Below, piece by piece: positions 48,942 through 58,270 of a stretch of DNA of 64,000 nucleotides (position 1 is its first letter; each line of letters starts with the position of its first letter). Below the pieces are notes generated by a model, which was given only the letters and a program-made list of their open reading frames with translations, was not told where the DNA came from and searched no databases. A program made the position numbers and the translations under genes. This DNA comes from Pseudovibrio axinellae (GTDB lineage Bacteria > Pseudomonadota > Alphaproteobacteria > Rhizobiales > Stappiaceae). The stretch spans positions 62,001-126,000 of the forward strand of contig NZ_FOFM01000005.1 of NCBI RefSeq assembly GCF_900110875.1, read 5' to 3'.

Positions 48942-50944
48942 GCATCCATTTCCCTAATGGTCTTCGAAAGCCTGTCTACTTCTGGCTCTTCCTATTCACT
49001 TGCACGTGGTTGCTGTCCAATTATTCATTCACACTTTACAAAGCACTCGGAGCAAGGTGGATCATCAAGTTCCCCAGCGCATGGGAATGGCAGCTGGATG
49101 TTTGGATCAGTTCTTTCATGACATGGCTCGTGGAAGATGCCGGGTTTGGCCTGTTTACTTTTCGCCAACTGACCCGGTTTTTATCTGCTCTGATTGAGGC
49201 TCCTTATAACGCAATGCGCGCATTACTCGCAGACGGGTTTAATTCCGGTCTCGGCCAGCACGCCGTTGAAATCTTCCCTGCGATGAGCTGGGTTGCCATA
49301 ACACTCCTTCTGGTCTTGTTAGCACTATGTGTAGGCGGAAGATCTCTAGCCCTCTTGGTTGGCGGCTGTTTTCTTTACTTAGCTACCTTTGGCCAGTGGC
49401 AAAGCGCAATGGTTACCTTAGCCTCGATCGCCATTGCTGTGCCGATTGGCGTCATAGGTGGGTTGGTTCTTGGAATTCTGGCTTACCGCTCAGAGCGTTT
49501 TGAAAGGCTACAACGCCCAGTCCTTGATCTTATGCAGACGGTCCCTATCTTTGCCTATCTCGTACCGATTTTATTTCTTTTCGGCTTTGGCCCCGTCTCT
49601 GCATTAGTTGCCACCATTATTTACGCCATGCCGCCAATGGTTCGAGTTGTTCTTGTTGCCTTACAATCAGTACCCGAACCTTTGCATGAAGCTGGCCGCA
49701 TGGCTGGGTGTACCCCACGGCAAATGATGTGGAGGGTGCTGTTGCCCTCCGCTCTCCCAACTTTGATGGTCGGCGTCAATCAGGTCATTATGCTCTCCTT
49801 AAACATGGTGATCATTGCATCCATCATTGGAGCGGGCGGTCTTGGTTACGATGTGCTCGCAGCCTTACGCCGATTGGATATTGGTGGTGGCATCGAAGCT
49901 GGTATGGCGATTGTCGTTATCGCAATTGCGCTGGATCGCTTAAGCCAAGCGTTTACAAAAAGCGACAGCTCCCCAAATCAAAGCTTCGGATTTGTACGCT
50001 CAAAGCCGCTTTTGTATTTTGTGATTGCACTGATGGTCACGATCACCATGGCGTTACTAGGGAAAGTCTGGCCAGTAGTTCAAAACTATCCAGAGCCCAT
50101 GGTGTTAACAACCGGTAGATTTTGGGATGAGGTCATCAAGTGGATTAATATCAACTTCTTTGAGGTCTTTGAAACTGTCAAGACGGCTTTGCTTACCTAT
50201 TTTCTTCTTCCCGTAAAACGTTTCTTTGTCGGCATTCCCTGGGCTTGGGGCATTATTGCACTTGGGTTGGCAGGATGGCGAGTTAGCGGTGCGAAACTGG
50301 GGCTTTTATGCGCTGCTCTGGCAGGCGCTATCGCCGCCAACGGCCTATGGAGGGAAGCCATGATAGCCGTATATCTTTGTGGTGTTTCTGTGTTGCTCGC
50401 AACCGCAGTTGGCATACCGCTAGGAGTCTGGGCTGGGCAGTCTGAAAGTGCGAACAAGATACTCAGTACACTGGTTGATACGCTGCAAACGCTCCCTAGT
50501 TTCGTCTATCTGATCCCGGTGGTCATGCTCTTCAGGGTTGGTGAGTTTACCGCCATGGTCGCTATCGTGATTTACGCAATGGCCCCTGCCCTGCGCTATG
50601 CAGCCCACGGAATTCGTGAGATCAATCCGCAGGTTATTGAAGCAGGTAAAGTATCTGGATGCACGCACTGGCAGCTTTTGTGGCGGATCAAACTGCCCTT
50701 GGCTGTTCCCTCACTTCTCTTAGGCTTGAACCAGACAATCATGCTGGCCTTATCCATGCTGGTGATCACTGCATTGGTCGGAACGCGGGATCTGGGTCAG
50801 GAAGTTTATATTGCGCTTACAAAAGCGAATACCGGGCAAGGCATTGTAGCAGGCCTTGCTGTGGCCTTCATCGCAATAATCGCGGATCGGATTTTATCCG
50901 CCCTTGCGAAATCCTCTCAAGCAAGATTGGGGCTGGTGACATGA
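48938..50944 (+). CDS. fused double-permease subunit of the betaine-type ABC transporter
   Basis: The 668-aa membrane protein contains two ProW-like permease modules in tandem. Each has its own EAA loop (EAGRMAGCTPRQMMWRVLLP and EAGKVSGCTHWQLLWRIKLP) followed by similar helices (GVNQVIMLSLNMVIIASIIG and GLNQTIMLALSMLVITALVG). ProW is normally one module working as a homodimer, so this is an internal duplication. It overlaps the ATPase gene and the kinase-like gene by 4 bases each. Confidence 0.92.
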   Translation: MSIHFPNGLRKPVYFWLFLFTCTWLLSNYSFTLYKALGARWIIKFPSAWEWQLDVWISSFMTWLVEDAGFGLFTFRQLTRFLSALIEAPYNAMRALLADGFNSGLGQHAVEIFPAMSWVAITLLLVLLALCVGGRSLALLVGGCFLYLATFGQWQSAMVTLASIAIAVPIGVIGGLVLGILAYRSERFERLQRPVLDLMQTVPIFAYLVPILFLFGFGPVSALVATIIYAMPPMVRVVLVALQSVPEPLHEAGRMAGCTPRQMMWRVLLPSALPTLMVGVNQVIMLSLNMVIIASIIGAGGLGYDVLAALRRLDIGGGIEAGMAIVVIAIALDRLSQAFTKSDSSPNQSFGFVRSKPLLYFVIALMVTITMALLGKVWPVVQNYPEPMVLTTGRFWDEVIKWININFFEVFETVKTALLTYFLLPVKRFFVGIPWAWGIIALGLAGWRVSGAKLGLLCAALAGAIAANGLWREAMIAVYLCGVSVLLATAVGIPLGVWAGQSESANKILSTLVDTLQTLPSFVYLIPVVMLFRVGEFTAMVAIVIYAMAPALRYAAHGIREINPQVIEAGKVSGCTHWQLLWRIKLPLAVPSLLLGLNQTIMLALSMLVITALVGTRDLGQEVYIALTKANTGQGIVAGLAVAFIAIIADRILSALAKSSQARLGLVT

Positions 50945-51834
50945 CCGAGACATTGACTACGGAACTTGCCGTCGCAAAAGCACTTGAATTACCGTTTTGG
51001 AAATCGCCAAGTAACGCTGAAATATTGGGCGGTGGGATCACAAATTTCAACGTAAAAGTCACGGATGAAGGGCGCACCTATGTCGTTCGTCTTGGGGAAG
51101 ATATTATTGAGCACGGCGTGATGCGGTTCAATGAGCTATCCGCCTGCCGCGCTGCACATGCCGCAGGAATTGCTCCTGCTGTGCGTTATTTCCAAAAAGG
51201 CGCGCTCATTCAAGATTACATTGAAGCAGAACCTTTGAATGAAGCCGGTATTCAAGACCCTCAAACTCTTAGTTCAATAGCGCAGCTCCTCACGAAGGTG
51301 CACGTGGACGCGACAAAGCTCATACGCGGGCCTGTTCTCGCCTTCTGGGTGTTTCATATTTTGCGCAATTATGCAGAAACAATGCAACTGATGGATTCAG
51401 ATCACCGTCACAGGTTGAATGCGCTCATGCTCAAGGCAGAAAAGCTTGAGAATGCAGTTGGCAACGTACAATTAGTCCTGTGCCATAACGACCTTCTTCC
51501 AGCAAATATTTTAAATGAGAATGGCAGGTTCTGGCTGGTTGATTGGGAATACGCTGGACTAAATTCTCCTTTGTTTGATCTTGGAGGTTTGGCAACGAAT
51601 GCAAGTCTGTCGGAAGGACTGCAAAAATTACTGCTCGAAACATACTTTGATGCGCACGTCTCTGATGAGCTCTGGGCGCAATACAGTGCAATGAAATGCG
51701 CCTCCTTACTGCGAGAGAGCATGTGGAGCATGGTTTCTGAGCAAACTTCCAAAATTCAATTCGATTACGCCAGTTATACCAGAGAGAACTTGCTCCGGTT
51801 TGAACGTGCTTACGCTGCGCTGCAATTAGGGTGA
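50941..51834 (+). CDS. choline/aminoglycoside-type phosphotransferase
   Basis: The 297-aa protein has a kinase-like fold with the catalytic loop LCHNDLLPANIL (H182, N183, D184, N189) and metal-binding DWEYAG (D201), as in choline/ethanolamine kinases. The start is the ATG at 50941, overlapping the permease stop; the longer upstream frame lies inside the permease gene. Its position between a quaternary-amine importer and a demethylating dehydrogenase suggests the imported amine or a relative is phosphorylated (inference). Confidence 0.88.
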   Translation: MTETLTTELAVAKALELPFWKSPSNAEILGGGITNFNVKVTDEGRTYVVRLGEDIIEHGVMRFNELSACRAAHAAGIAPAVRYFQKGALIQDYIEAEPLNEAGIQDPQTLSSIAQLLTKVHVDATKLIRGPVLAFWVFHILRNYAETMQLMDSDHRHRLNALMLKAEKLENAVGNVQLVLCHNDLLPANILNENGRFWLVDWEYAGLNSPLFDLGGLATNASLSEGLQKLLLETYFDAHVSDELWAQYSAMKCASLLRESMWSMVSEQTSKIQFDYASYTRENLLRFERAYAALQLG

Positions 51835-51840
51835 GGTGAA

Positions 51841-54285
51841 ATGAGAGAATTACCAAAAACGGCTCAGGCTGTAATCGTCGGCGGCGGCATTGTTGGGTGT
51901 TCTACCGCTTATCACCTTGCAAAACTGGGATGGGATGTTGTTTTGCTGGAACGCAAGAAGCTGACATCCGGCACGACCTTTCATGCCGCCGGGCTGGTAG
52001 GGCAATTGCGTTCAAGTGCAAATATCACTCAGCTTCTTGGGTACTCAGTTGATCTGTATAAGCGTCTTGAAGAAGAGACCGGCCAAGCAACCGGCTGGAA
52101 AATGAATGGTGGCCTTCGTCTTGCTTGCAACCAGGAACGATGGACCGAAGTTCAGCGCCAAGCAACAACTGCCCATTCCTTTGGACTGGATATGCAACTG
52201 CTTACCCCTAAGGAAGCGCAGGATCTCTGGCCTTTAATGCAAGTAGATGATGTTGTTGGGGCCGCCTTTTTGCCCAGTGACGGTCAGGCGAACCCCTCCG
52301 ACATTACCCTATCACTTGCCAAGGGTGCTAAAATGGCAGGGGCTCAGATCTTTGAGGACACAAAGGTTCTGAGCGTTGATGTCGAAAAAGGAATAATCAA
52401 GGGCATCGAAACCAGCCAGGGCCGGATCGAATGTGCTGTTGTGGTTGCTTGTTGTGGGCAGTGGACTCGGGAGTTTGCCAAAAGTGTTGGTGTAAATGTT
52501 CCCTTAGTTTCAATGCAGCATCAGTATGTTGTGACTGAACCAATACCGGGTGTTCCCAAAAACTTACCTACGCTGAGAGACCCCGACCGGCTGACTTATT
52601 ACAAGGAGGAAGTCGGCGGCCTTGTAATGGGCGGGTATGAAGCAAACCCACTTTCATGGGCTGAAGACGGCATACCAAAGGGGTTTCATTACTCGCTACT
52701 CGGAAGCAATTATGAACATTTTGAACCGCTTATGGAACTTTCCCTTGGCCGTGTACCGGCGTTGGAGACTGCGGGGATCAAAGAGCTCATCAATGGGCCA
52801 GAAAGTTTCACACCAGATGGCAATCTCATTATGGGGGAAGCGCCCGAGCTGAAGAATTTCTACGTCAACGCGGGCTTTAATGCCTTTGGCATCGCCGCAG
52901 GTGGCGGCGCTGGAATGGCACTGGCGCAGTGGATCGCAAAAGGCGAGCCTCCTTTTGATCTATGGCCGGTCGATATTCGTCGTTTTGGGGCCCCACATTT
53001 TGATAGTGACTGGATACGCACACGGACCACAGAAGCCTATGCCAAGCACTACACCATGGCTTGGCCAAGTGAAGAACATGAGAGCGGGCGCCCATGCCGT
53101 AAATCGCCGCTGTATGAATATTTGAAAGCTGATGGAGCGGTCTTTGGTGAAAAGCTAGGCTGGGAGCGGCCCAATTGGTATGCGGATATCGCGCAAGGTG
53201 AAGAGCAAAGGGACATTTATACCTTCGCACGGCCCAACTGGCATACCCCTGTTGGCCGAGAACATGCAGCGGCACGATCATCCGCTGTCCTTTTTGATCA
53301 GACATCATTTGCCAAATTCACTTTGAAGGGACCTGACGCCGTAGATGCGTTGAGCTGGATTGCCGCAAACGATGTAGACAAACCGATTGGAACCTTGATC
53401 TACACGCAGATGCTGAACGATCATGGTGGGATCGAATGCGACCTCACCTGCGTGCGTGTCGCAGAAGATAAGTACTACATCGTCACTGGAACCGGTTTCG
53501 CAACGCATGATTTTGATTGGATCTCCCGAAACATCCCCAAAGCTATGAATGTACAGCTGGTAGATGTTACATCTGCTTACTCCGTCCTCTCTCTCATGGG
53601 CCCAAAGGCTCGCGAGATTTTGGAGTGCGTGACCCGAGACGATGTCAGCAACGAAAGTTTCCAATTCGCCCAAGCTCGCAAAATCGGAATAGCTGGCTGC
53701 CCAGTCAATGCTTTGAGGGTAACCTACGTTGGTGAGTTAGGCTGGGAGCTACATTTGCCAGTAGAGTATGCCAGCACCGTTTACGCCGCATTACATGAAG
53801 CCGGAAGAGAGTTTGGTTTGCGCAATGCCGGTTACCGGGCCATTGAAACACTTCGCCTGGAAAAGGGATACAGGGCTTGGGGCAGTGACATAGGCCCAGA
53901 CCATACACCAGAGGAAGCTGGTCTTGGCTGGGCAGTCAAATTGCAAAAGAACACGGCATTTAAAGGCCGCAGCGCCATAGAACAGCAAAGAAGCCATGGC
54001 ATTAAAAAGATGCTTGCGACATTCGTGGCAGATGGCGACATCATTTTGTCAGGCCGCGAAACGATCTATCGTGATGGTGTTCGTGTTGGCTGGTTATCAT
54101 CTGGAGGCTTCGGCCACACACTGCAAAAATCAATCGGTCTGGGGTATGTTCGAAATGCAGAAGGTGTCGATGCCGACTTCGTGCTTAGCGGAGAGTATGA
54201 GTTGGAAGTTGCTACCCACAGGGTCCCGTGTACAGTACATTTATCTCCCTTATATGATCCTAGGATGACCCGAGTGAAAGCTTGA
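51841..54285 (+). CDS. FAD-dependent dimethylglycine/sarcosine dehydrogenase-like protein with GcvT domain
   Basis: The 814-aa protein has an N-terminal DAO-type FAD domain (VIVGGGIVGCSTAYHLAKLG) and the segment TSGTTFHAAGL, whose H48 matches the histidine that binds FAD covalently in dimethylglycine dehydrogenase. The C-terminal half, from about residue 430, is an aminomethyltransferase (GcvT) domain that would hand the removed methyl group to tetrahydrofolate. It lies 6 bp after the kinase-like gene. Such enzymes demethylate N-methylated glycines, but the exact substrate is not fixed. Confidence 0.92.
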   Translation: MRELPKTAQAVIVGGGIVGCSTAYHLAKLGWDVVLLERKKLTSGTTFHAAGLVGQLRSSANITQLLGYSVDLYKRLEEETGQATGWKMNGGLRLACNQERWTEVQRQATTAHSFGLDMQLLTPKEAQDLWPLMQVDDVVGAAFLPSDGQANPSDITLSLAKGAKMAGAQIFEDTKVLSVDVEKGIIKGIETSQGRIECAVVVACCGQWTREFAKSVGVNVPLVSMQHQYVVTEPIPGVPKNLPTLRDPDRLTYYKEEVGGLVMGGYEANPLSWAEDGIPKGFHYSLLGSNYEHFEPLMELSLGRVPALETAGIKELINGPESFTPDGNLIMGEAPELKNFYVNAGFNAFGIAAGGGAGMALAQWIAKGEPPFDLWPVDIRRFGAPHFDSDWIRTRTTEAYAKHYTMAWPSEEHESGRPCRKSPLYEYLKADGAVFGEKLGWERPNWYADIAQGEEQRDIYTFARPNWHTPVGREHAAARSSAVLFDQTSFAKFTLKGPDAVDALSWIAANDVDKPIGTLIYTQMLNDHGGIECDLTCVRVAEDKYYIVTGTGFATHDFDWISRNIPKAMNVQLVDVTSAYSVLSLMGPKAREILECVTRDDVSNESFQFAQARKIGIAGCPVNALRVTYVGELGWELHLPVEYASTVYAALHEAGREFGLRNAGYRAIETLRLEKGYRAWGSDIGPDHTPEEAGLGWAVKLQKNTAFKGRSAIEQQRSHGIKKMLATFVADGDIILSGRETIYRDGVRVGWLSSGGFGHTLQKSIGLGYVRNAEGVDADFVLSGEYELEVATHRVPCTVHLSPLYDPRMTRVKA

Positions 54286-54587
54286 TATATTGTCGATAGT
54301 TTGTTCACGCGACCAATCTACTGATCTGCCTTTTGACAAAGTACGCGACCAAAATACTGTAGTTCTCAAGCGTTTAATAGGACAGTCGAAAAGGTGAAAG
54401 CTCGCTAGCAAAACACCTCATCCAGCATATGATTAAGGGACTTGGGAGCGGCGTCAGCAGTTCAATCAAGACCAGCTCAGCACAGGAGCTCACTAGCAAA
54501 GTGTTTTGTGACCCGCGTTGATCACAAAAACATCGCGACTAAGTATCAAGGGTAAACGCTACATCAAGCGAGCTGGCACAACAGCCA
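54286..54587. other. 302 bp without a supportable gene
   Basis: The gap lies between the dehydrogenase gene and a converging gene. No clear terminator with a T-tract and no convincing coding sequence were seen. Confidence 0.4.
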
Positions 54588-55235
54588 TTATTGTGTATCC
54601 CCCAGCTCAATCGGCGTCGCATCAAACACTAGTCCTGGCACAAGGGCAAATGTACCCAGCGTTTCCTTTTTCGCTGCAAGCGACAGGTAAAGCGTACCCA
54701 GATGTCCAATTTCCATAACCGCATAAAGGTAAGGGTCATCAGGCGTTCCCGCCCCTGTTGGGGGTTCTATTTTACCGCTTGCCAGACTAACGACTGCCGC
54801 TCCCCACGCACGCAACATTTCGGGGTCACCGGCTATTTTGTGCACCCAGGTTTCTATGGTCTCTGGAAAGTCTCCACCATTTGAAATCAGGGAAAACCAG
54901 TCGATCGCAGCCACTTCACCTAAGCTGCCGACATGACCGCCCAAGCCGAGCGCTGGAAACAGAAGCGGGTTCCATTTGCTCAGCTCATTCGCCGTATCCA
55001 AAGCCGCGTTAGCTTCACCCGTTTTCAGGCCGTGCAACGCATTTTTGAGGCAGGTATTAAGGTCCTGATCCAATTTCGTGAGCTGTTTACGCAGCTGGGC
55101 AACCGGGTCCTTAAGCCACTCTTTGCTGAGCTTATATTCGTGTGGTGCATCCCCTGCAGGAATAAGCAATCCCACAAGCAGTCCAAACTCCAGCACAGAA
55201 CGGTCAAGCTCATCCGCTTTTATTGTTTTTTTCAC
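54588..55235 (-). CDS. 215-aa protein of unknown function
   Basis: The start is the GTG at 55235 (VKKTIKADELDRSVLEF) with AGGAG about 10 bases upstream; an in-frame TTG at 55250 overlaps that site. No signal peptide is seen. The helical N-terminal part (DPVAQLRKQLTKLDQDLNTC) and Gly-rich middle (LGLGGHVGSLGEVAAIDWFS) match no family I know. It is a single gene between gaps, converging with the upstream operon. Confidence 0.75.
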   Translation of the reverse strand: MKKTIKADELDRSVLEFGLLVGLLIPAGDAPHEYKLSKEWLKDPVAQLRKQLTKLDQDLNTCLKNALHGLKTGEANAALDTANELSKWNPLLFPALGLGGHVGSLGEVAAIDWFSLISNGGDFPETIETWVHKIAGDPEMLRAWGAAVVSLASGKIEPPTGAGTPDDPYLYAVMEIGHLGTLYLSLAAKKETLGTFALVPGLVFDATPIELGDTQ

Positions 55236-55250
55236 GCCTTCACTCCTCAA

Positions 55251-55634
55251 ACTGGCAAAACTGACAGAGTATGAGGGAGGACGAAGCCTCTTGCTTTTCG
55301 TGAATACGCCTACACCCTAGGGGCAGTGATGAGATGCAAAGCCTGTTAAAAATCATGCAGCTTACGCCAGCAAGCTCACCAACCATTCCGCTAAACACAT
55401 CAACGTCACAAGGACTGATCTGGAAAATTGTAGGATTAAAGACAAAAGCTTAGGGGCACTCTAAGAGCGCATATAATCACCAAACACTCAAAGTCGTGTG
55501 TTCACATTTAGACATGGCTTACCTCAAGGCCAATATTTTCACGCCCTTTCCAGATTTTACCAGTAGATCAACAACACCTGTGCATCTGTGAAATGCATAA
55601 TTGAGGAATATCACGCCTCCATAGGAGCCTTGCA
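55251..55634. other. 384 bp divergent intergenic region
   Basis: This is the region between two divergent genes of unknown function, presumably with their promoters. No coding sequence or strong repeat is recognised. Confidence 0.4.
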
Positions 55635-55973
55635 ATGAGCGATAAAAACCCAAGCGCAGGTGAAGACTTGAACGCCCTTCGCGGCATCATCAGCACACAC
55701 AAGTCTGAGATAGAAGATAACGCGATTTTACGTGATAATTTTAAAAAGCTGGAAGCGAGTCTGGCCCACAGAGAAAAAAACACACTCACAGAGAAGCGGC
55801 AAATCCTTGAGCACATTTTAAGCGAGCTGGGAGAATCTGCAGAAGATATCCTGCGCATGTCAGAGGAAAGCCCACAAATAGATCATCATGAGGCAGAGAC
55901 ATTTCACCATCTGGACGAGCAAGAAACACTTCGAGACTCCCTCTATAGGTTTCGCAGAACCTACCTGAACTGA
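55635..55973 (+). CDS. small helical protein of unknown function
   Basis: The 112-aa protein starts MSDKNPSAGEDLNALRGIIS with AGGAG upstream. The composition is charged and predicted helical (FKKLEASLAHREKNTLTEKR), with no cysteine, signal peptide or membrane segment. A coiled-coil or dimeric regulatory protein is possible. No family is recognised. Confidence 0.65.
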   Translation: MSDKNPSAGEDLNALRGIISTHKSEIEDNAILRDNFKKLEASLAHREKNTLTEKRQILEHILSELGESAEDILRMSEESPQIDHHEAETFHHLDEQETLRDSLYRFRRTYLN

Positions 55974-56185
55974 AGCCCACCCTACGCTGAGCCACTTACA
56001 AGGATAATCGTCTATCGCCGCGCCATCACCACTGCGCACTGCTGGAAGCGCAATCTTTGTATTGAATAATAAAGTGACCATCAGCAACACACTCGTCAGT
56101 TGTCAATTCAACAAAACAGTGCGTTGCCAATGGCTGATTGGAAAACCCGTCAAAACACCAGCGTTCTTTCGGGCAGTCGGCTAAG

Positions 56186-56788
56186 TCAGGCAGTCACAGT
56201 CGCCGCAGCATCTTGTGCACCAAGTGTGTAAGCCTCCTCCAACCATAATGCTCGCTGTTCAACGCTGGAGCTCACCAGTGGGGAGTACAAATTGAACGCG
56301 TTTTCCTCAAATCCGATAAAGTCAAAGACCTGATTTTGCATGACTTTACGATGGGCAGCTTCGTAAACCCCGTTGAAATACTTTTCGGGCGTGTTTGCTG
56401 TAACGAGAAGGCGGGCTGAGCGGCCCTTTAAAAGCTTGGTCGGCAGCGACTGCCCCTCTTCATATTGATAGGCAAAACCTGTGGTAAGAGAGCGATCAAG
56501 AAGAGACTTCAGTTTACCCGGCATACTGCCCCACCAAAGCGGGTGGAAGGTTGTCCAGTGATCGCACCACATCAAATTGTCCTGAAACTCCAAAATATCT
56601 TTTTCTATCTGCTCTCGTGGCAACGCAAAAATGCCCTCGTCAAAATTTGGATTGAAAACCATGCTTTCCAGGTTTGTAAAGCGCACATTGGCACCATGCT
56701 CTTTTGCGCTGTCGACATAGTTTTTCGCAAGCGCCTGGCCAAACCGGCCTTCACCCATGTGAGCTGAGAGTACGAGTATGTTTTTCAT
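56186..56788 (-). CDS. flavodoxin-fold NAD(P)H dehydrogenase (quinone)
   Basis: The 200-aa protein has the flavodoxin-like start KNILVLSAHMGEGRFGQALA, the quinone-reductase segment WCDHWTTFHPLWWGSMPGKL and LLDRSLTTGFAYQYEEG, typical of the NQO1/KefF/MdaB group using FMN or FAD. Its start is 106 bp from the divergent TetR-type gene, with three palindromic operators between. It probably detoxifies quinones or similar electrophiles. Confidence 0.92.
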   Translation of the reverse strand: MKNILVLSAHMGEGRFGQALAKNYVDSAKEHGANVRFTNLESMVFNPNFDEGIFALPREQIEKDILEFQDNLMWCDHWTTFHPLWWGSMPGKLKSLLDRSLTTGFAYQYEEGQSLPTKLLKGRSARLLVTANTPEKYFNGVYEAAHRKVMQNQVFDFIGFEENAFNLYSPLVSSSVEQRALWLEEAYTLGAQDAAATVTA

Positions 56789-56804
56789 TTTTGATTCCTA
56801 AATT

Positions 56805-56868
56805 TGACTGCGGTCAATTAATTAGAATAAGAAATGACCACAGTCAATTATTTTTTTGACCATAGTCA
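56805..56868. promoter_or_regulatory. three palindromic operators TGACnnnnGTCA between quinone reductase and TetR gene
   Basis: TGACTGCGGTCA (56805-56816), TGACCACAGTCA (56835-56846) and TGACCATAGTCA (56857-56868) share TGAC-N4-GTCA half-sites. Their starts are 30 and 22 bp apart. They occupy most of the 106-bp divergent promoter region and are the likely binding sites of the adjacent TetR-type protein. Confidence 0.75.
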
Positions 56869-56894
56869 CTTTTCAAAGAGAGAAGGGAAATTTG

Positions 56895-57488
56895 ATGCTA
56901 CAAGCCACGCAGAAACGCGCCCAGAAGACACGCGAGCGAATTCTGGAGGCAGCCGAGCATATGTTTGAGACAAGTCGTTTTGATGCAGTCAGCACCGAAG
57001 CAATCGCAGAGGCCGCAAATGTCTCCAAGGGGACAATTTTTGCACACTTCACAGACAAGCTCGGCTTACTGGCAGAAGTCGGTCTGCGCGATTTGGATGT
57101 GCGCTTGGAGGAGCTGGAAAAAAGGCTCTCAGAGGCTCAAGCCGATTGCGACACAGAAGAGGAAATCATCAATGTTATTGCGCAGTTTCTAAACTACTTT
57201 GAAAAGCAGCCGTATTTCCTACGTTTGTTTATTGATGAAGCTGGATGGAAACAAAGCGCCAAAGCAGAGATGTTCGACAAGCTTGTCTTGCGACAACAAC
57301 AGCTCTTAACAGCTTGGGTGGAGCTGGGTCAAAAACAAGGAACAATCCGGGTCGCTGATCCTTGTATTTTGGGCAGTGCGTTGCGCGCGTTTCTTCTGCA
57401 CGTCTCCATTGGCCGTGTATGTGGAGAAAGCACATGCCAGGCTGAACAAATGGTTCAGTTGCGAGAACTGGTTTCAGTTTTGCTGTAA
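56895..57488 (+). CDS. TetR-family transcriptional regulator
   Basis: The 197-aa protein has the TetR HTH (KTRERILEAAEHMFETSRFD, then AVSTEAIAEAANVSKGTIFA) and a helical ligand domain. The start is the ATG at 56895 (MLQATQKRAQKTRER) with AGAAGGG upstream; the earlier ATG at 56856 would place the operators inside the gene. It is divergent from the quinone reductase and probably represses it in the absence of a toxic ligand. Confidence 0.9.
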   Translation: MLQATQKRAQKTRERILEAAEHMFETSRFDAVSTEAIAEAANVSKGTIFAHFTDKLGLLAEVGLRDLDVRLEELEKRLSEAQADCDTEEEIINVIAQFLNYFEKQPYFLRLFIDEAGWKQSAKAEMFDKLVLRQQQLLTAWVELGQKQGTIRVADPCILGSALRAFLLHVSIGRVCGESTCQAEQMVQLRELVSVLL

Positions 57489-57498
57489 GTGCTGGCAT

Positions 57499-57520
57499 TA
57501 CCCCGGCACATAGGCCGGGG
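57499..57520 (+). terminator. hairpin after the TetR-type gene
   Basis: The stem CCCCGGC/GCCGGGG around a short ACATAG loop lies 10 bp after the stop codon. It is followed only by CTTAGCG, so termination may be weak. It separates the TetR-type gene from the converging secreted-protein gene. Confidence 0.5.
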
Positions 57521-57554
57521 CTTAGCGAAATTACGCCTGAAAAACGCGGGTGTA

Positions 57555-57914
57555 TTAGTCGCAGTTGATAGTCGTTTTGGTGTCCAGAGTGTAAGGCTCA
57601 GCATGAGCCCACTGACGGGTGAATTCGTCAGCCGCAGTCAAAGCATTGCCGTCGTCACTCATCTGGAACACAAACACTCCATTGGCGCTCACACGGATCA
57701 AATCATCTTTGACCTCATAGCTATTGTTTACCATGAAGTCATCTTCGCCAGCAGCACTTTTGCCGTTACCGCAAAATCCAAAGCTCTTCGTAAAACCTGC
57801 CTTATTGGTGTAAACCCCTTTAACACCTTCCAGCTCCAACGCTGATGCAGCACCCAGCGAGCCCATGTTCATTACTGTTGCAACAATCGCAATATGTACG
57901 AATGGAATACGCAT
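57555..57914 (-). CDS. small secreted protein of unknown function
   Basis: The 119-aa protein has a Sec signal peptide (MRIPFVHIAIVATVMNMGSL, cleavage likely after ASA) and a mature part with two cysteines (FGFCGNGK and TTINCD). It ends 66 bp from the TetR-type stop and converges with it. No family is recognised. Confidence 0.75.
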   Translation of the reverse strand: MRIPFVHIAIVATVMNMGSLGAASALELEGVKGVYTNKAGFTKSFGFCGNGKSAAGEDDFMVNNSYEVKDDLIRVSANGVFVFQMSDDGNALTAADEFTRQWAHAEPYTLDTKTTINCD

Positions 57915-58270
57915 TTATCTTTTCCCTCAGTTTGCACTGAGGGGCTAATATTAGCCCACCCTTGCCTCACCAAGAACAAAACCAAGAAAATTCGCTTTAT
58001 CCAAAATATTTATTAGTAATTTCATATAGCGCTACTCTGAGGTGCAAACACACAGCGCTCTACTGACTCTTCAGATATGTATTTACACGCATCACCTTCT
58101 TTAAATAACCACCTGCCCATGCAGAATTATTCAAACCAAAACAAGTAATCACAAGGAAACGAGAGAGATTTAACGTATCGCGTTAGGATTCAATAACTGT
58201 CACTGCACCCAATTGCAGCCACTCATTATGCATGTGCTAAAACATTACCTTGCACGATCGAGGGGAAGCT
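57915..58270. other. 356 bp divergent gap
   Basis: The gap lies upstream of both the secreted-protein gene and the His-rich gene. It is AT-rich, presumably promoter DNA, with no coding sequence recognised. Confidence 0.4.

Noticed and set aside
50659-50940. Upstream extension of the phosphotransferase frame
   Set aside because: It lies inside the permease gene. The ATG at 50941 overlaps the permease stop and gives the family N-terminus.
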